Assembly: GCF_009807035.1 (NCBI RefSeq)
Contig: NZ_WUBI01000001.1
Location: 1,612,001 to 1,676,000, forward strand
DNA from: Paenibacillus dendrobii
Lineage (GTDB): Bacteria; Bacillota; Bacilli; Paenibacillales; Paenibacillaceae
Length of the DNA stretch: 64,000 nucleotides
Direction: 5' to 3'
Below, one piece after another: positions 44,475 through 51,379 of the stretch. A model generated the notes under the pieces. It saw nothing but the letters and a program-made list of their open reading frames with translations. It had not been told where the DNA came from and did not search any database. Within the stretch, counting starts at the first letter, position 1. The number at the start of each line of letters is the position of its first letter. A program made the translations under genes and the position numbers.

Positions 44475-44912
44475 TTAGAATTCACGTCTAAATTGTTCTT
44501 TAAATATAGCTCTAATCGGTTTTAAAAATTCTTCATTATTTTTGTAATAAATGTTGTTAATTTCATTTGGAATGAATCCCAGTGTTTTTTTCTCATTCTC
44601 AAATAAAGTAATCCCAAATATATATCCTACTCGTCCCTCTTGATTATCGTCAGGATCTAGTTCAATATTTTTGATTTTATTTAGCCATTGTTGAATTGTT
44701 TTCTGATCTACAATCGTTCTTCTCTCTCCTGTTGATCCATCCAGTAATTCAACTTTGTCTACTTTAGATATACTCCCTGGATAAGCTTTAGTTAGGCTAA
44801 TTGGATTTAATTGGTCTGGTTTTGGATCTTCGGCATTCGATTGACATCCAATTGCAAAAATCAATATAAGTAGAATCAATACTTTCTTTATGGTATTCAC
44901 CAACCTTTGCAT
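44475..44912 (-). CDS. hypothetical lipoprotein (cassette gene)
   Basis: 145 residues from MQRLVNTIKKVLILLILIFA with lipobox FAIGC. The mature part (KVDKVELLDGSTGERRTIVD then QQWLNKIKNIELDPD and GYIFGITLFENEKKTLGFIP) resembles small surface lipoproteins of Bacillales of unknown role. Start uncertain: no strong RBS; GTG at 44900 is possible. Inverted cassette ends: TTAGGTGATGTTGC and GCAATTTCACCTAA. Confidence 0.6.
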   Translation of the reverse strand: MQRLVNTIKKVLILLILIFAIGCQSNAEDPKPDQLNPISLTKAYPGSISKVDKVELLDGSTGERRTIVDQKTIQQWLNKIKNIELDPDDNQEGRVGYIFGITLFENEKKTLGFIPNEINNIYYKNNEEFLKPIRAIFKEQFRREF

Positions 44913-44979
44913 TAATTTGAAGTTGATAAAATACAAACGAAAATTGTAACTTATATGTTTCAATGCTCTCGGCAATTTC

Positions 44980-45151
44980 ACCTAACGTTCTCGTATTCAC
45001 GACGTCCCACCGACTTAAGGCTCCGCCAGGAGTCGGCCGCGATGCGGTTAGTTGGTGCGGATGTGTCCGCCTGATTCCACATCTCGAAATGCTTCAGGCG
45101 GACCAAGGGACGACGTCAATCGTCACGCCGCGTGAATATAATGTTATGTGC
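44980..45151. repeat. attC-like palindromic repeat, long type
   Basis: ACCTAACGTTCTCGTATTC at the left; CGCGTGAATATAATG then TTATGTGC at the right. Hairpins GGCTCCGCCAGGAGTC and GACGACGTCAATCGTC. Confidence 0.87.
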
Positions 45152-45180
45152 AGTTCGGCGCTTCTTCGAAATTGCTCCCA

Positions 45181-45636
45181 CTATTCGTACTTTTCTTTAA
45201 TTCTCCAAGGAATATAACAACTGAATTCCAATTGAATAATAGGTTTTGGAAAGTCATTCGGTACACAGGCAATATCTTCACTGCTAAAACCAAGTCCATA
45301 ATTATCTATCTTTATCAAATTTATACTACTCCATTTATCAATGATCTTTGTCGGCCCGGCAATGATATTGCCGACAAGATGATAAAAACCCATATAATGC
45401 ACTTCACCCTTTTCATTCAATCCAAATTCCATAAACTCCCCTTCCTTACTTGGATCAACTCCGAGCTTACGAAAAAACTCAAAAAGTTCTGAACTCATGT
45501 ACTCACAGTTAACTCGATAATTCTTGCATATATTACAACTACAATCACCATTTAGATCATGCATTGTGTAGTACTCGCGGGTCCTATCGAGATCTAGCTC
45601 AATGATCCAATCATTTATCTGAATTTCTTTAACCAT
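45181..45636 (-). CDS. conserved hypothetical cassette protein
   Basis: 151 residues. A C-x-C-x2-C cluster (GDCSCNICKNYRVNCEYMSS) at about residues 31-46 could bind a metal, followed by LFEFFRKLGVDPSKEGEFME. The remainder is beta-rich. Cytoplasmic. Not recognised. Cassette ends TTATGTGCAGTTCG and CGAATTGCACATAA match in inverted form over 14 bases with one mismatch. Confidence 0.6.
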   Translation of the reverse strand: MVKEIQINDWIIELDLDRTREYYTMHDLNGDCSCNICKNYRVNCEYMSSELFEFFRKLGVDPSKEGEFMEFGLNEKGEVHYMGFYHLVGNIIAGPTKIIDKWSSINLIKIDNYGLGFSSEDIACVPNDFPKPIIQLEFSCYIPWRIKEKYE

Positions 45637-45674
45637 CTATGAATGTCTCCCTCATATACTGGGTTTGACGAATT

Positions 45675-45844
45675 GCACATAACGTTCTTGTGTTCCTGAG
45701 CCCGAAAGGCTTAAAGGAGCGAATGCGACTGGGTGGCTTTGCCACTTAGCCTTGCAGGGTTGTCTGCCTGACTTCTCTACCTCGAAATGCCTCGGGCAGA
45801 CCAAGGAGCGTACGCGACGCAGCAGGAAAACGCTGTTATACGAC
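45675..45844. repeat. attC-like palindromic repeat, long type
   Basis: GCACATAACGTTCTTGTGTTC region at the left (junction CTGAGCCCG); GCAGGAAAACGCTG then TTATACGACGG at the right. The right TATTCACG complement is degenerate here. Confidence 0.82.
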
Positions 45845-45850
45845 GGAACT

Positions 45851-45865
45851 TTGAGATACTCTCAA
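45851..45865. repeat. 15-bp palindrome, copy 3
   Basis: TTGAGATACTCTCAA, identical to the copy at 22996-23010, placed between a repeat right end and the stop of a cassette gene. Confidence 0.5.
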
Positions 45866-45869
45866 AAGC

Positions 45870-46409
45870 TTACTTTTCTGTATTATCAAATCGAAAAATC
45901 AGTTTATGTCCGTCAAAAGTATCTCCATACAATTCAGCATAATTCTCTTTACTATAATTAGAAACGGTCTTCCGCCAAAATCTTTGCCCTGTAATGTTTC
46001 TTTCAGATGAGTTGGTGAACAATTCCCATCTCCCTTTAAATTGTTCAAACACTTTAATAGCTGCCTGTTCTGCTATACCTTGACCTCTATAAGGGCGGAG
46101 TAAAAAGAAATCATTAACAAAATAATCAATCCCCTCTGAACAATGTGGAGGTGTAGCAATAAGGATAAATCCCGCCGGTTTATCTTCTACTAGAATTAAA
46201 TAGGGGTATAAACAATCAGGCTTCTCCCACCAAATGTTCTGTACCTCATATTGGTCATTCAAAGTTTTATATTCATCACTATCTTCGTAAACACCATGGA
46301 TATTCGGAAATCTAACATAATGTTCTGACAAATCGTATAGATAAAGCGGGTATAAGTTTTTTATTACATATGCTTCGTTTTTACTGGTTAATTGCACTTT
46401 AATCTTCAT
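45870..46409 (-). CDS. GNAT family N-acetyltransferase
   Basis: 179 residues. Motif A is FFLLRPYRGQGIAEQAAIKV (R-x-x-G-x-G/A) and GQRFWRKTVSNYSKE forms the C-terminal beta-alpha. The N-terminal YPLYLYDLSEHYVRFPN is shared with a subgroup often found in accessory DNA. Acceptor unknown. Cassette ends TTATACGACGGAA and TTCTGTCGTATAA match inverted at 12 of 13. Confidence 0.88.
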   Translation of the reverse strand: MKIKVQLTSKNEAYVIKNLYPLYLYDLSEHYVRFPNIHGVYEDSDEYKTLNDQYEVQNIWWEKPDCLYPYLILVEDKPAGFILIATPPHCSEGIDYFVNDFFLLRPYRGQGIAEQAAIKVFEQFKGRWELFTNSSERNITGQRFWRKTVSNYSKENYAELYGDTFDGHKLIFRFDNTEK

Positions 46410-46442
46410 TGAGCTGCTCCTTAAAAAAAATCACTTCGTTCT

Positions 46443-46570
46443 GTCGTATAACGTTCTTGTATTCAAGACGTCCAACGAAGTCGGATGTGTCTGCTGAAAC
46501 GCTTCCACTAAATTCATCCAGCAGACCAAGGCTCCAAAGGAGCCGCAGCTTGAATATTATGTTATACGAC
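46443..46570. repeat. attC-like palindromic repeat, compact type (128 nt)
   Basis: GTCGTATAAC and GTTATACGAC are perfect 10-bp inverted ends. Arm A is reduced to GACGTCCAACGAAGTCGGAT; small hairpin GGCTCCAAAGGAGCC. Confidence 0.9.
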
Positions 46571-46617
46571 GGAATCACGTCTTCGAGTTAACCAACATCC
46601 TCTTATATTCTATTCTT

Positions 46618-46821
46618 TCATTGGTCTGTTAGATGTTCCAAAAGATCTCCAGGCTGGCATCCCAATGCCGTACATAATTTATCAATGACTTCTAACGATA
46701 CATATTCATTCGTATTGAGCTTTGCCATCGTTGCCGAAGAAATCCCCGTCATTTTCAATAAATTCTGCTTCTTAATCTCCCTGTCAATCAATAATTTTTG
46801 AAATGGTTTATAGCTTATCAT
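46618..46821 (-). CDS. small Cro/C1-type HTH regulator
   Basis: 67 residues from MISYKPFQKLLIDREIKKQN, with AAGGAG upstream. The single HTH reads NLLKMTGISSATMAKLNTNE then SLEVIDKLCTALGCQPGDLL, the YozG/HTH_26 type also seen at 8757. Divergent from the 95-residue gene at 46993 across a 171-bp AT-rich promoter region, inside the same large cassette as the OLD-type nuclease. It probably controls this cassette's genes. Confidence 0.85.
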   Translation of the reverse strand: MISYKPFQKLLIDREIKKQNLLKMTGISSATMAKLNTNEYVSLEVIDKLCTALGCQPGDLLEHLTDQ

Positions 46822-46905
46822 TTGGTACTCCTTCGTATCGGATTTGAATTTTTCTTTAATTATATGAAAATATATTTTCTTAATCAAAAATATCTTTGAT
46901 ATGTA

Positions 46906-46933
46906 TTGACTATACTTTTTGTTATGATAAAAT
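46906..46933 (+). promoter_or_regulatory. promoter inside the OLD-nuclease cassette
   Basis: TTGACT (46906-46911), 16 bp, TAAAAT (46928-46933), reading toward the gene at 46993. Rare example of a plus-strand transcript in the array. Confidence 0.5.
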
Positions 46934-46992
46934 AATTTTTAACAAGTTAAACTTTTGTTCACAAAATAAAACATGGCGGACGGTGATCATTA

Positions 46993-47280
46993 ATGTACAA
47001 TTCCTTAGAAGTCTTACTTAATTCGTTGATACGTAATCGGATTGAAGCCTTATATAGCGATCTTCTCAAGAACAACACCATTTATAATCAATTCTCATCT
47101 GATCGAAATCTTTACTTCAAACAGTTACATGAACTTCTACCTCAGGATATGCATAAAACTCTGTTTCTTTACGATGATGCAGACCTCTCAGTTCAAACAA
47201 TCCTAGAACGTGAAATATACTTGCAAGGTTTTAAAGATGCTCTTCAATTACATAATGAATTAAATATAACTTCTAATTGA
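46993..47280 (+). CDS. small hypothetical protein (DUF6809-like)
   Basis: 95 residues, all-helical and charged: MYNSLEVLLNSLIRNRIEAL then FKQLHELLPQDMHKTLFLYD and REIYLQGFKDALQLHNELN. The spacing of the final FxxGF-x-DA motif resembles DUF6809, small proteins often near phage or mobile genes; tentative. It is the only plus-strand gene in the cassette block, has its own promoter, and ends at a hairpin terminator. Confidence 0.6.
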   Translation: MYNSLEVLLNSLIRNRIEALYSDLLKNNTIYNQFSSDRNLYFKQLHELLPQDMHKTLFLYDDADLSVQTILEREIYLQGFKDALQLHNELNITSN

Positions 47281-47304
47281 GAGCCAAACGGCTCTCTTTT
47301 CATT
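47279..47304 (+). terminator. rho-independent terminator
   Basis: GAGAGCC, loop AAAC, GGCTCTC, then TTTT, overlapping the stop codon region of the 95-residue gene. Confidence 0.85.
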
Positions 47305-47333
47305 AAGGTTTTACTACAAAATATCTAAATGAT

Positions 47334-49115
47334 CTAACTCTTACTTGCATGTACTCGTTCCAATGCTTCGATCCCAATAAATTTTTTTAGAGATCTTGGA
47401 AATATCTCTTCTCCGAAATTCGACTTTTCTTGAAGTTTAGTCCATATACCTAAACTGCTTTTATCATTAGATTCATAACCAATAACAGATTCTAATTTAG
47501 GAATATTAAAATGTATCTTTTCGAGAGAAGCTTCTTTGATTAATCCCCAATTCGTAGTAATCATTCCTCGCTTTGTTGCTTCACTTAAAGGATCTCCTTT
47601 AGAATTAAACGCTTTGAGTTCTGCTATTTTTGTGGTATATAATTCGCTTTTATACAAATCTTCAAGGGAATCAAATGAAAGCTCCGAAGTGAAATTTTCC
47701 CTAAAGTCAAAATCATTGATACAAAAGAAGTCTACTCCAAGATGTTTGCATAACTTAATTAAAAATCTAGCCGTAATTTTTCCGTGATGAGGAATTATAG
47801 AGATATTTTTAAAGTTCAGGTATGTTTCTGAATACATAGCATCATTTGTTAGTGAAAAAACTAATTTCTTTATAATCTCTTTATAGGTCAACAAGTCATT
47901 TGGACCTTCTACTAGGATCACTTTTTGACTAAACACTATTTTATTCAGATTTGGTTCAATCATTTTAATATAATTATTAAAGTCAGCTATTTTGTGCAAT
48001 GAGAAGCCTTCTAGGCCATCATCTGCGATACTTTCATTTGGATTGTTGTATTTCAAAATTGTTTCGCTGTCTTCTTCGTTATATTCAAAGCGAATAAGCC
48101 CTCTTGTGTCAAAAGCATCTATCATTTTATCAGAATGAGTGCTATATATAACTTGATGTCCTTTTTCTGCCAAGTTACAGAGAACAGTTTTATAAAAGTA
48201 CTCTTGATGATTTTCATGCAAAAAGCTTTCAGGTTCTTCAAATAAAAAGAGGCATTGATCGCTCTTGTTACTTTCAGCAATTGCTTGAATGATAGCCATA
48301 ACAAACATAGAAATATATCCATCACCGAAATGATCTATTGGGATAAGATTTTCAGTATCTCCATTCAAACCAATTTTGAATATCATATCTAAGAAAATAT
48401 TCTCGTAATCAGGCAACCCAAAGTCTATGAAAAAGTTGCTGTCTCTCAAATTTTTCGAATAATTAGACCTTATATCCTCAAGAAAACTATGTAACTTTGA
48501 ATCTGCAAGCACCTTATTGGTTGATTCCTTAACTTCTCCTTCGAAAACTTTTCTTTTCCCTTCCATATTTTTATCTTTTTCAACTATTTTCTTAATATGT
48601 TTCGCTAAAAATGAAGTAAGGTTACCCCAGTTCGTCTTTTTTGTTGACAATTCTTTTTTCACTTCATGAAAATTCACATAAAAAATCTTAAAATACTTTG
48701 CTGCACCTGAAGCGTATGAGTTTTTTGATTGTTGCTCCTTATCACAAAAGGAACGGATATTGACATCTTCAATTTCATTGTCAACTACGCTTATATGTAA
48801 TGAATGAAATCCTTTAAGCTCTGCTTCGTGCCCGTCTCCTTTAACTTCTATGCTACTTGAAATTTCAGTTTCAATAGAAGGCTTATTATTGTAATCACGA
48901 TTATGAAAATCATTAATGTTAAATGTATCTTTGTTAACACTCTTCTCTCTAATTCCATATAAAATCGCATTGAGAAAGTTTGTTTTCCCCGAATTGTTGT
49001 ATCCTACGATAGCCACAGGTTTTTTATGAGTTTGATCAGGGAAAATGATTGTCTGTCTTTTTCCGAATGATCTATAGTTCTCGACGCTAATACTTTTGAT
49101 TCTAATATAGCTCAT
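47334..49115 (-). CDS. OLD-family ATP-dependent nuclease (AAA/ABC ATPase plus TOPRIM)
   Basis: 593 residues from MSYIRIKSISVENYRSFGK (AAGGAG upstream). The ATPase domain has Walker A GYNNSGKTN, a Walker B-type LFLFEEPESFLHEN and the H-loop VIYSTHSDKM. A C-terminal TOPRIM domain starts VILVEGPNDLLTYKEII and continues with FCINDFDFRENFTSE (metal-binding acids). This is the OLD/GajA architecture: ATP-gated DNA nucleases used in phage defence. No GajB-like helicase or reverse transcriptase is adjacent, so it would be a class 1-type OLD. It sits in a 2.6 kb cassette with an HTH gene and a small gene. Confidence 0.85.
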   Translation of the reverse strand: MSYIRIKSISVENYRSFGKRQTIIFPDQTHKKPVAIVGYNNSGKTNFLNAILYGIREKSVNKDTFNINDFHNRDYNNKPSIETEISSSIEVKGDGHEAELKGFHSLHISVVDNEIEDVNIRSFCDKEQQSKNSYASGAAKYFKIFYVNFHEVKKELSTKKTNWGNLTSFLAKHIKKIVEKDKNMEGKRKVFEGEVKESTNKVLADSKLHSFLEDIRSNYSKNLRDSNFFIDFGLPDYENIFLDMIFKIGLNGDTENLIPIDHFGDGYISMFVMAIIQAIAESNKSDQCLFLFEEPESFLHENHQEYFYKTVLCNLAEKGHQVIYSTHSDKMIDAFDTRGLIRFEYNEEDSETILKYNNPNESIADDGLEGFSLHKIADFNNYIKMIEPNLNKIVFSQKVILVEGPNDLLTYKEIIKKLVFSLTNDAMYSETYLNFKNISIIPHHGKITARFLIKLCKHLGVDFFCINDFDFRENFTSELSFDSLEDLYKSELYTTKIAELKAFNSKGDPLSEATKRGMITTNWGLIKEASLEKIHFNIPKLESVIGYESNDKSSLGIWTKLQEKSNFGEEIFPRSLKKFIGIEALERVHASKS

Positions 49116-49143
49116 AATCAAACGTCTCCTTTTAATTCGTTCT

Positions 49144-49307
49144 GTCGTATAACGTGTCTGTATTCACGAACCCGAGAACCTTAAGCCCCAACGGGGCGGC
49201 CGCGATGCGGTTAGGTTCGCAGGGTTGTCCGCCTGAATCCGCTTCTTTGCTATATCCTCGGGCGGACCGAGGGCCGAATGGCCAAAGCGTGAATATGGTG
49301 TTATCTG
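49144..49307. repeat. attC-like palindromic repeat, long type
   Basis: GTCGTATAACGTGTCTG then TATTCACGAACCCGAGAA at the left; AGCGTGAATATGGTG then TTATCTG at the right. Arm A GAACCTTAA pairs with TTAGGTTC; hairpins GCCCCAACGGGGC and GGCCGAATGGCC. Confidence 0.9.
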
Positions 49308-49342
49308 ATGCCAGCGACACCATTGAATTACTTTCAATTTCT

Positions 49343-49774
49343 TTAGATCCATTTAAAAAATGTTTTATGATTCACCTCAATATTGTTATTCTTTGCCCAT
49401 TCTATTAAGGTATTTATTTCTTTATTGAGGTTACTAAATTTAAAGCATAATCCTATTGGGACAATTCTATTTTTCTTTGGTTTAATTCCAATTATGCAAT
49501 TGCCTTCAATATATATCCGCCTTATATCATTGGCTTCTAATTGATTATTTTTGATAATCAATACTTTACTATCGAGTAGTAGTAGCCTGGGTTTAAGAAG
49601 TCTCCTTATAACAGCTGCAGCAATGATCAATAGATAGATAATACTAAAAGCTAAATAAAGTAATTTATTGGACCTGTCACTCGTTATAATGATATTTAGA
49701 ATACATAATAAAGTCAGTATCGACATGCCGATAATTAACCTAATATTTAAAGGATATCTTATATAAGTTTTCAT
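49343..49774 (-). CDS. hypothetical membrane protein (cassette gene)
   Basis: 143 residues with two N-terminal membrane helices (about 11-32 and 37-57) and a cytoplasmic beta-rich domain (KPRLLLLDSKVLIIKNNQLE then IRRIYIEGNCIIGIKPKK), like the small bacterial PH-like YcxB/YdbT-type proteins. Function unknown. Its cassette ends TTATCTGATGCCAGCGA and TCGCTGGTTTCAGATAA pair over 17 bases with three mismatches. Confidence 0.6.
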   Translation of the reverse strand: MKTYIRYPLNIRLIIGMSILTLLCILNIIITSDRSNKLLYLAFSIIYLLIIAAAVIRRLLKPRLLLLDSKVLIIKNNQLEANDIRRIYIEGNCIIGIKPKKNRIVPIGLCFKFSNLNKEINTLIEWAKNNNIEVNHKTFFKWI

Positions 49775-49795
49775 TTATTCTCCTTTCGCTGGTTT

Positions 49796-49920
49796 CAGAT
49801 AACGTTTCTGTATTCACGACGTCCGACAGAGTCGGATGTGTCCGGGTGCCTCTGCCTCCTCGAATACCTTCTGCCGGACCGAGGGCCGAATGGCCCGATG
49901 CATGAATATTATGTTATATG
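49796..49920. repeat. attC-like palindromic repeat, compact type
   Basis: CAGATAACGTTTCTGTATTC then ACGACGTCCGACAGAGTCGG at the left; GATGCATGAATATTATG then TTATATG at the right; hairpin GGGCCGAATGGCCC. Confidence 0.9.
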
Positions 49921-50066
49921 TAGTCGAGTCTTCTTGAGCTGCCATCAAAAGGTTAATAATATAATTCTAAATCATTGCTCTTTTTTATGTCTTACTTCAT
50001 CTATTTATTGGATTATTGAGTTTCAGGGAGCTAAATTTGCGACGCTGATAGTTGAGAGACAACCCA

Positions 50067-51215
50067 TTAACCAAGTTCAGAATCATCAAAATCATCTTCT
50101 TCCAATTCCTCATTCTCAAAAACATAGTTCGATAGAAATGATCTTCCATTTATAATATTTTCAAACCCATTTCCTATCGCTAGAACAGTACAATATATTA
50201 TCAACTCGTTTCTTGATCTTGTAATGGATCTAGAAACACAATATGCAGTAACAACACTTCGACTAGAAAGATGGGACTTTGAACTAGAAGAATTGCAATA
50301 CCAACTATCAAACTCAAATTCTATTCTTATACCATTAGCTCTTCTATACCCTTTAGTTTGCTGACCAATACCTTCGGCTCTTCCAGAAACATTTTTAAAA
50401 TAGAACGCTCCTTGAATTATGAAAAAAGTACCCGGGGTAATTAACGCCTCAATTTTACTCTTATTCCAGATATCATTAAGAATCACCGGCTCTAATGTTT
50501 GCAATAAACGTTGAAATCCATCTTTAATAAACCTATTTATATATCCACCTTCAAAAAATCCAATCCAATAATATTTTATATCACTTGAAGAAACATTCCA
50601 CTTTAGTATAGGTTTAAAGGATCCATCTTTGTTTATAAATCCAGCATCTAATAAATAATCATAGTACGAAAGTTCCCAAAGATTTATATCTTTTTGATCG
50701 AATAATTCAAAAAGTCTATTTATGTTGAAGTAATCAAAAAAAGAGAACATTGGTTTAGGCAAATCAATTACTACGTTCTTATTCATTTGTTTGACTTCAT
50801 TATTCCACTGACTTTTAGCATGTATAATTCTTTGTTTTGTTAAATTTATACTTAGTTCATGTCTTGTATGAGCTTCCCCATGGTGTTCAAGACATAGAAC
50901 CACTAAATTATCTTCATCATGTGATTTAGATTCTTCCCATGGTTCAATATGATGAACAATAATACCTTTACTTTTTTTGCATATGCAGCATGAGTATCTA
51001 GATTCATACAAAACTTTATTTAATGTTTTTGAAGGGATCGGAGGTCTTTTCTCCTTATTTATAATTTCAGCAGATTCTTGGCTAAACCCTAATTCTAATA
51101 GTTCCTCTACTTTCATTTGTTTTAGTTTTTCAAGTGAGTACCCATTAGAGACTATTTTTTTTGCAAAATCATCAGAAATTCCTCTTTGCATTAATGCTCT
51201 AACTGTTGAATTCAA
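50067..51215 (-). CDS. HNH endonuclease with N-terminal helical domain
   Basis: 382 residues. The HNH motif is CCICKKSKGIIVHHIEPWEE then NLVVLCLEHHGEAH (CxxC zinc pair, HH, N, H), at about residues 75-118. The N-terminal 60 residues contain helix-hairpin-like turns (VEELLELGFSQESAEIINKE). The C-terminal about 230 residues are unrecognised and end in an acidic tail (ENEELEEDDFDDSELG). Probably a DNA-cleaving protein, perhaps defensive. It is the first gene at the promoter-proximal end of the array. Confidence 0.75.
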   Translation of the reverse strand: MNSTVRALMQRGISDDFAKKIVSNGYSLEKLKQMKVEELLELGFSQESAEIINKEKRPPIPSKTLNKVLYESRYSCCICKKSKGIIVHHIEPWEESKSHDEDNLVVLCLEHHGEAHTRHELSINLTKQRIIHAKSQWNNEVKQMNKNVVIDLPKPMFSFFDYFNINRLFELFDQKDINLWELSYYDYLLDAGFINKDGSFKPILKWNVSSSDIKYYWIGFFEGGYINRFIKDGFQRLLQTLEPVILNDIWNKSKIEALITPGTFFIIQGAFYFKNVSGRAEGIGQQTKGYRRANGIRIEFEFDSWYCNSSSSKSHLSSRSVVTAYCVSRSITRSRNELIIYCTVLAIGNGFENIINGRSFLSNYVFENEELEEDDFDDSELG

Positions 51216-51357
51216 TCGTTTTCACCTCTCATAAATAAAGCAATAAAAAAATCTAAGAATTAGGCTCTTCGATAAGCAGAAAACAAAACTTGATCAGAAA
51301 TTAATTAAATGTACTACTGACTATATTTGTGGTAGTATTAATTCCATTTAATCTGCT

Positions 51358-51376
51358 CGATTTCATATAACTCCCA
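51358..51376. repeat. terminal half-site at the head of the array
   Basis: TCGATTTCATATAAC is the inverted match of GTTATATGTAGTCGA at 49913, so it closes the HNH cassette. What follows (TCCCATTCTACGAATG) is unlike other repeats, so the array ends here. Confidence 0.7.
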
Positions 51377-51379
51377 TTC

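Noticed and set aside
42798-49352. Short open frames inside the repeats (e.g. starting MNTRTL or with TSAPPNRIAA)
   Set aside because: They are translations of the conserved repeat arms in both directions, recur only because the repeats recur, and have no RBS.
40250-49920. The palindromic repeats as MITEs or insertion-sequence ends
   Set aside because: Their outer bases differ from copy to copy, match across the intervening gene rather than being a fixed terminal repeat, and no constant target-site duplication or transposase is seen.
40250-49920. The repeats as riboswitches or 5' leaders
   Set aside because: They lie equally at 3' ends of upstream genes and 5' ends of downstream ones, serve unrelated genes, and lack a terminator/antiterminator pair or known aptamer core.
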